Assembly (NCBI GenBank): GCA_947178085.1 | Contig: CAMWWS010000072.1 | Coordinates: 1-10,086, forward strand | Reading direction: 5' to 3' | DNA: 10,086 bases | DNA from: an uncultured Lachnospiraceae bacterium | GTDB lineage: Bacteria; Bacillota_A; Clostridia; Lachnospirales; Lachnospiraceae | Shown here: one piece after another, positions 6,845 to 10,086 of the stretch | How the letters are laid out: the number at the start of each line of letters is the position of its first letter | Numbering within the stretch: the first letter of the stretch is position 1 | Program-made: the position numbers and the translations under genes | The notes under the pieces: model-generated | Told to the model about the DNA's origin: nothing | Database searches by the model: none | The model's input: the letters and a program-made list of their open reading frames with translations, nothing else

Positions 6845-7786
6845 ATGTGTATTGATATGCAGATTATACACGGAACGACAGAATTTGCGCTGCCTCATAA
6901 AAGTGCAATTGCTATCGGCAAGTTTGACGGTATCCACTTAGGACATAGGAAGCTGATTGATAATATATTGGAACAGAAAAAGAATGGGTGCTTAGCGGTT
7001 GTTTTTACTTTTGACCCGTCTCCGGAAGTCTTTTTTAGTGGGAAGGCGGCCAAAGAGCTGATGACTGCTAATGAAAAGCGGGCGGCATTTGATAAAATGG
7101 GAATTGATGTACTGATTGAATTTCCATTGAATGAAGAAACTGCGGCGACGCCGCCGGAGTGTTTCGTAACAGAATATCTTATAGGAAAGCTTAATGCATC
7201 GGTTATTGCTGCAGGTACAGATATTTCTTTTGGAAATAAGGGTGCGGGAAATGCAGAACTTTTGTGTAAAATGGCGCAGAATGGAGGCTATTTTGCCCAA
7301 ATAATAGATAAAGTTACATTTGAGGGTGTTGAAATCAGCTCTACACTCATCAGGGAGGCGGTAAGCAGAGGCGATATGGAAAAAGTAACGGCCTTGCTTG
7401 GAACGCCGTACCGGATAAATGGAACTGTCGTTTACGGTAGAAAATTGGGAAGGAAGCTCGGAATGCCTACCGTGAATCTGCAGCCTGCCAATGAGAAGCT
7501 TCTTCCACCGAATGGTGTTTACTGTTCATATGCATGGGTAGACGGAATTCGTTATCCCGCAATCTCTAACGTGGGGTGTAAGCCGACTGTGAGCAATGAA
7601 CCGACAGTTGGAGTCGAGACATACATCTATGATTTTGATAAAAATGTTTATGGCATGGACATTGCAGTAGAGCTGCTTCGTTTTAAAAGAGCGGAAATGA
7701 AGTTTGATTCTACGGAAGCGTTGAAAGAACAGATGAGGAAAGATATCGATGAAGGCATAATCTTTCACCACTCTTTTTATAAATAA
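6845..7786 (+). CDS. ribF: Bifunctional riboflavin kinase/FAD synthetase RibF
   Basis: RibF phosphorylates riboflavin to FMN and adenylylates FMN to FAD. The 313-residue product has both domains. The N-terminal nucleotidyltransferase has GKFDGIHLGH at 25-34, FTFDPSP at 54-60 and ISSTLIR at 164-170. The C-terminal kinase has GRKLGMPTVNL at 202-212, PPNGVY at 221-226, NVGCKPTV at 242-249 and the likely catalytic Glu258 in GVETY. Length is normal. The start could also be ATG 6857 (309 residues, MQIIHGTT), which resembles family N-termini better; see the ribosome-binding-site entry. A 113-nt gap with palindromes separates it from truB, the largest gap inside the operon, but there is no clear terminator or promoter there. 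It belongs to this cluster in many Firmicutes. No FMN riboswitch is visible upstream. Confidence 0.95.
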   Translation: MCIDMQIIHGTTEFALPHKSAIAIGKFDGIHLGHRKLIDNILEQKKNGCLAVVFTFDPSPEVFFSGKAAKELMTANEKRAAFDKMGIDVLIEFPLNEETAATPPECFVTEYLIGKLNASVIAAGTDISFGNKGAGNAELLCKMAQNGGYFAQIIDKVTFEGVEISSTLIREAVSRGDMEKVTALLGTPYRINGTVVYGRKLGRKLGMPTVNLQPANEKLLPPNGVYCSYAWVDGIRYPAISNVGCKPTVSNEPTVGVETYIYDFDKNVYGMDIAVELLRFKRAEMKFDSTEALKEQMRKDIDEGIIFHHSFYK

Positions 7787-7809
7787 CAAAGGAAGGATAA
7801 AAGACGGAT

Positions 7810-9441
7810 ATGAATCTTGAAATAATACTTTCTATGGCGGGCGGATTAGGACTGTTTCTATATGGAATGCGCGCCATGAGTGACAGTATAGAAAAGGTAG
7901 CCGGCGCCAGACTCAGGCAGATATTGGAGCAGTTGACCACTAATCGTTTTACGGGAATTCTGGTGGGTATAATTTTCACTGCAATAATCCAGTCTTCATC
8001 TGCATGCACGGTAATGGTCGTCAGCTTTGTCAATTCCGGACTCATGACCCTGTATCAGGCGGCAGGAGTCATATTTGGCGCTAATATAGGTACGACCGTA
8101 ACTTCGCTGCTTGTATCTTTTAAACTGGAAAGACTGGCCCCTTTTATATTACTTGTGGGTGTTATCTTTGTCATGTTCGTTAAGGAAAAGAGAATTAACA
8201 GATTCAGCGAGATTATTATTGCTTTCGGCATTTTGTTTATGGGTCTCAGCAGTATGTCGAGCGCGATGTCGGGTATGAAGGATTCTCAGGCGGTCCTTGA
8301 TTTGTTTGCTTCGCTTCGCACACCCATATTAGGCGTACTGCTTGGAACACTATTGACATCTGTGATACAGAGTTCGTCAGTCACAGTCAGTATTATGGTA
8401 CTTATGGCAAATCAGGGACTTATCGGGCTGGATATATGTATGTTCATCATTCTGGGCTGTAATATCGGCGCTTGTACGCCGGCGCTCCTGGCATCATTAA
8501 ATGGTAAAAAGGATGCGAAAAGGGCGGCAGCCATTCATCTTATTTTCAATATAGTCGGAACAATTATTGTTTATATTATTTTCAGATTTGGCGTTCATCA
8601 GGTTGTAGAGGTATTAACTAAGATAGCGCATAATGACGCCGGACGTACTGTAGCCTATGCGCATATCATAATCAAACTGTTTCAGGTTATAGTGCTGGCG
8701 CCCTTTATAGGAGCTATAGTCAAACTGACGTATGTATTCGTGCCGGGAGATGATAAGAGCATCAGTTACCGTGAAAGCCATCAGTTGAAATATATAGGCG
8801 AAAAGGTAGTGTTCAATCCTGCTACGGCAGTAGTGGAAGTTATCAAGGAACTGGACCGAATGGCGTCTTTGGCAACGGAAAACCTCAACCGTGCTATGAA
8901 TGCATTGATTACTATGGACGAGGAAGAAATTGAAGAGGTATATGAAGTAGAAGAGAATATTGATTTCCTCAGTCATGCAATTTCAAACTATATGGTAACA
9001 ATCAACCAGGCAACACTGCCCATCGAGGATTTGAAGGGCATAGGCGCGCTTTTCCATGTTGTTAATGATATTGAGCGAATCGGCGACCATGCGGAAAATA
9101 TAGCAGAAGCCGCAAAGCATAGACTTGATACCGGTGTGGTATTCAGCAAGGAGGCACATGCGGAGATGGGAATTATGCTTGACATGGTCAATACACTGCT
9201 TAGGTTTTCTATGGAAATGTTCGTAAAAAGTTCTGATGAACACGAAGAGGATGTTAATAATCTGGAAGATGCAATCAATGAAAAGGCTAAGGAACTGCAG
9301 CAGAAGCATCTGAGCAGACTGACCAATAATGAATGTACTCCGGAGGCAGGCGTTTTGTTTTCAGATATTATTTCCGGTCTGGAAAGAGTTGCAGACCATG
9401 CGATGAATATAGCATTTGCTACAGTAGCGATGGATACGTGA
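7810..9441 (+). CDS. Na+/phosphate cotransporter family protein with C-terminal PhoU-like domain
   Basis: A 543-residue membrane protein of the Na/Pi cotransporter II family (COG1283 type), predicted to import phosphate with sodium across the cytoplasmic membrane. The two inverted family repeats are clear. The first has QSSS at residues 61-64 followed by GANIGTT at 90-96. The second has QSSS at 187-190 followed by GCNIGACTPA. Hydrophobic segments cover about residues 3-315, roughly eight or nine helices. From about 335 to 540 the chain is a charged helical region resembling PhoU, with ENLNRAMNAL and NDIERIGDHAENIAE in the first three-helix unit and SGLERVADHAMNIA in the second. ATG 7810 has GGAAGGA at 7791-7797. 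It lies 23 nt after ribF, so co-transcription is likely, although it is not a standard member of this cluster. Substrate is inferred from the family, and some members have other roles. Confidence 0.9.
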   Translation: MNLEIILSMAGGLGLFLYGMRAMSDSIEKVAGARLRQILEQLTTNRFTGILVGIIFTAIIQSSSACTVMVVSFVNSGLMTLYQAAGVIFGANIGTTVTSLLVSFKLERLAPFILLVGVIFVMFVKEKRINRFSEIIIAFGILFMGLSSMSSAMSGMKDSQAVLDLFASLRTPILGVLLGTLLTSVIQSSSVTVSIMVLMANQGLIGLDICMFIILGCNIGACTPALLASLNGKKDAKRAAAIHLIFNIVGTIIVYIIFRFGVHQVVEVLTKIAHNDAGRTVAYAHIIIKLFQVIVLAPFIGAIVKLTYVFVPGDDKSISYRESHQLKYIGEKVVFNPATAVVEVIKELDRMASLATENLNRAMNALITMDEEEIEEVYEVEENIDFLSHAISNYMVTINQATLPIEDLKGIGALFHVVNDIERIGDHAENIAEAAKHRLDTGVVFSKEAHAEMGIMLDMVNTLLRFSMEMFVKSSDEHEEDVNNLEDAINEKAKELQQKHLSRLTNNECTPEAGVLFSDIISGLERVADHAMNIAFATVAMDT

Positions 9442-9479
9442 TAATATAGGTTGATACTGTTATTCTTCAATTATACCCA

Positions 9480-9508
9480 TTGACATGTTACAAGAAGGTT
9501 GATATAAT
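9480..9508 (+). promoter_or_regulatory. Consensus sigma-A-type promoter
   Basis: TTGACA at 9480-9485 and TATAAT at 9503-9508 are separated by exactly 17 bases. Both hexamers match the housekeeping consensus perfectly. The expected transcription start is near 9515, giving a leader of about 100 nt before the secreted-protein start at 9615. Such a strong promoter marks a transcription unit separate from the upstream operon and would normally need a repressor. Candidate operator repeats overlap it. Confidence 0.85.
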
Positions 9509-9557
9509 TATAACATACTTGTAACAAATATGTAACATTTTTAATGAATATGTTACA
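9486..9557 (+). promoter_or_regulatory. Array of TGTWAC repeats, WalR-like box over the transcription start
   Basis: TGTTAC or TGTAAC occurs at 9486-9491, 9520-9525, 9531-9536 and 9551-9556. The middle two form TGTAAC-N5-TGTAAC, an exact match to the TGTWAH-N5-TGTWAH box of WalR (YycF), which controls cell-wall hydrolase genes in B. subtilis. TATAAC at 9509-9514 extends this to three direct repeats on an 11-nt period. Because TGTTACA and TGTAACA are reverse complements, the sites also form inverted repeats: a 9-bp pair at 9486-9494/9518-9526 that brackets the -10 element, and an 8-bp pair at 9531-9538/9550-9557. The array lies in the spacer and just downstream of the -10, a position expected for repression. 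A PhoP-type box (TTAACA-like repeats, also N5 spaced) fits with one mismatch per half-site, so the regulator is not settled. Confidence 0.6.
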
Positions 9558-9614
9558 ACTTCTAAAACGAAAAGGCAAATAGAGAGCAGTCAGAGAATTA
9601 ATGAGGTATAAAAG

Positions 9615-10086
9615 ATGAAACATAAATTTTTGTGTTATATACTGTCAGTTATAGTATTAAGCCAGTCAATGCAGGCATTTGCTACGGAAAATAAAGAGAC
9701 TATTGATGTAGAGAGTGAAGTACAGGAAGACGACGCATCTGAAGATAAAGACACAGTTGAAGATGAGGATTCAGAGAATCAGGATAAGGATACACAGGAG
9801 ACTGAGAGCCAGAGTAAGGATACGCAGGAGACTGAGAACCGGAATAATGATTCTCAGGATACGGAGAATCAGGACAAGGATACTCAGAATAGTGAAAGCC
9901 AGGATAAGGAAACCGGTTCCAGTATAAGGGAAGCGCTTGGAGCCCCGGTGGGTGTATCTGCCGTAGTAGAAGCTAAGACTCAGGAAGACTATGTCAAAGC
10001 CTATGAAGATGCTAAAAATGCCAATTGGGGTTATACCAATCTTGGAATAGCTAATGTGAGCAATAATTTAAATATAAGGGCAATAC
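9615..10086 (+). CDS. Secreted protein with acidic decapeptide repeats and start of an SH3-like domain (3' end outside window)
   Basis: The first 157 residues of a protein that runs off the window. Residues 1-23 form a signal peptide (a short basic N-terminus, a hydrophobic core, and a probable cleavage after AFA), so it is exported. Residues 25-100 are very acidic and contain four tandem ten-residue repeats (residues 54-93) of the form ENQDKDTQET, plus a partial fifth. The segment from about residue 138 (WGYTNLGIANV, then NNLNIRAI) looks like the first strands of a bacterial SH3 domain. In clostridial proteins such a start is often followed by an NlpC/P60 cell-wall hydrolase domain. That last point is inference, since the domain would lie beyond the window. 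ATG 9615 has GAGG at 9603-9606, eight bases away. The upstream promoter and WalR-like box fit a cell-wall role. Confidence 0.85.
   Translation, partial: MKHKFLCYILSVIVLSQSMQAFATENKETIDVESEVQEDDASEDKDTVEDEDSENQDKDTQETESQSKDTQETENRNNDSQDTENQDKDTQNSESQDKETGSSIREALGAPVGVSAVVEAKTQEDYVKAYEDAKNANWGYTNLGIANVSNNLNIRAI
9774..9908 (+). repeat. 30-nt tandem repeat encoding an acidic decapeptide
   Basis: Four in-frame 30-nt units start at 9774, 9804, 9834 and 9864, with a degenerate fifth from 9894. Each encodes about ten residues of the form E-[NS]-[QR]-x-[KN]-D-[TS]-Q-x-x. Units 1 and 2 are most alike, and differences are spread over codons. The unit keeps the frame, so copy-number change would alter linker length without breaking the protein. 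Being within a coding sequence with no spacers, it is not a CRISPR array. Confidence 0.85.

Noticed and set aside
9442..9479. Terminator after the phosphate-transporter gene
   Set aside because: I find no stable stem followed by T residues between the stop codon and the -35 element. Transcripts may end by another route or read through.
9774..9908. CRISPR-like short repeat array
   Set aside because: The 30-nt units are directly tandem with no spacers, vary among themselves, and are in frame within a coding sequence. They encode a protein repeat.
9715..9927. Arg/Ile-rich 70-codon open frame on the + strand
   Set aside because: It is the frame-shifted reading of the acidic repeat in the secreted-protein gene and starts inside that gene with no ribosome-binding site.

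Overview
The window is a housekeeping translation and RNA-maturation operon on the + strand, followed by a new transcription unit for a secreted protein. Gene order is nusA, rnpM (ylxR), ylxQ, infB, rbfA, nrnA, truB, ribF, then a Na+/phosphate-cotransporter-like gene. This is the classical Firmicutes nusA-infB cluster. The wording of the proteins (NusA, YlxR, IF2 with a long N-terminal linker, a GTG-started DHH protein), the moderate-to-low GC content and the SH3-type secreted protein at the end suggest a gut-type Clostridia, most likely Lachnospiraceae. That placement comes from remembered family resemblance, not from a search.

Layout: 1-1003 is the 3' part of nusA, with an apparent one-base frameshift near position 39-44. 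996-1271 (rnpM) and 1258-1590 (ylxQ) overlap their upstream neighbours and look translationally coupled. infB (1606-4431), rbfA (4447-4803), nrnA (4843-5829) and truB (5832-6731) follow with gaps of 2 to 39 nt. A 113-nt gap between truB and ribF carries a compact cluster of palindromes. ribF (6845-7786) is followed after 23 nt by a NptA/PhoU-type transporter gene (7810-9441). A 173-nt intergenic region (9442-9614) holds a textbook sigma-A promoter with overlapping TGTWAC repeats. The last gene (9615 to the window end) encodes an exported protein with a signal peptide, an acidic decapeptide repeat and the start of an SH3-like domain.

How the genes work together: NusA acts in transcription elongation and termination, RnpM on RNase P, YlxQ is an L7Ae-like RNA-binding protein, IF2 starts translation, RbfA matures the 30S subunit, NrnA degrades nano-RNA and pAp, and TruB makes tRNA pseudouridine 55. 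RibF makes FMN and FAD. The transporter is a positional passenger at the operon end. No rRNA, tRNA, CRISPR array, insertion sequence, prophage or defence gene is visible, and no stretch over 300 bases lacks a gene.

I see no undescribed multi-gene system. The parts most worth a second look are the promoter/operator array before the secreted protein, the nusA frame break, and the palindrome cluster upstream of ribF.
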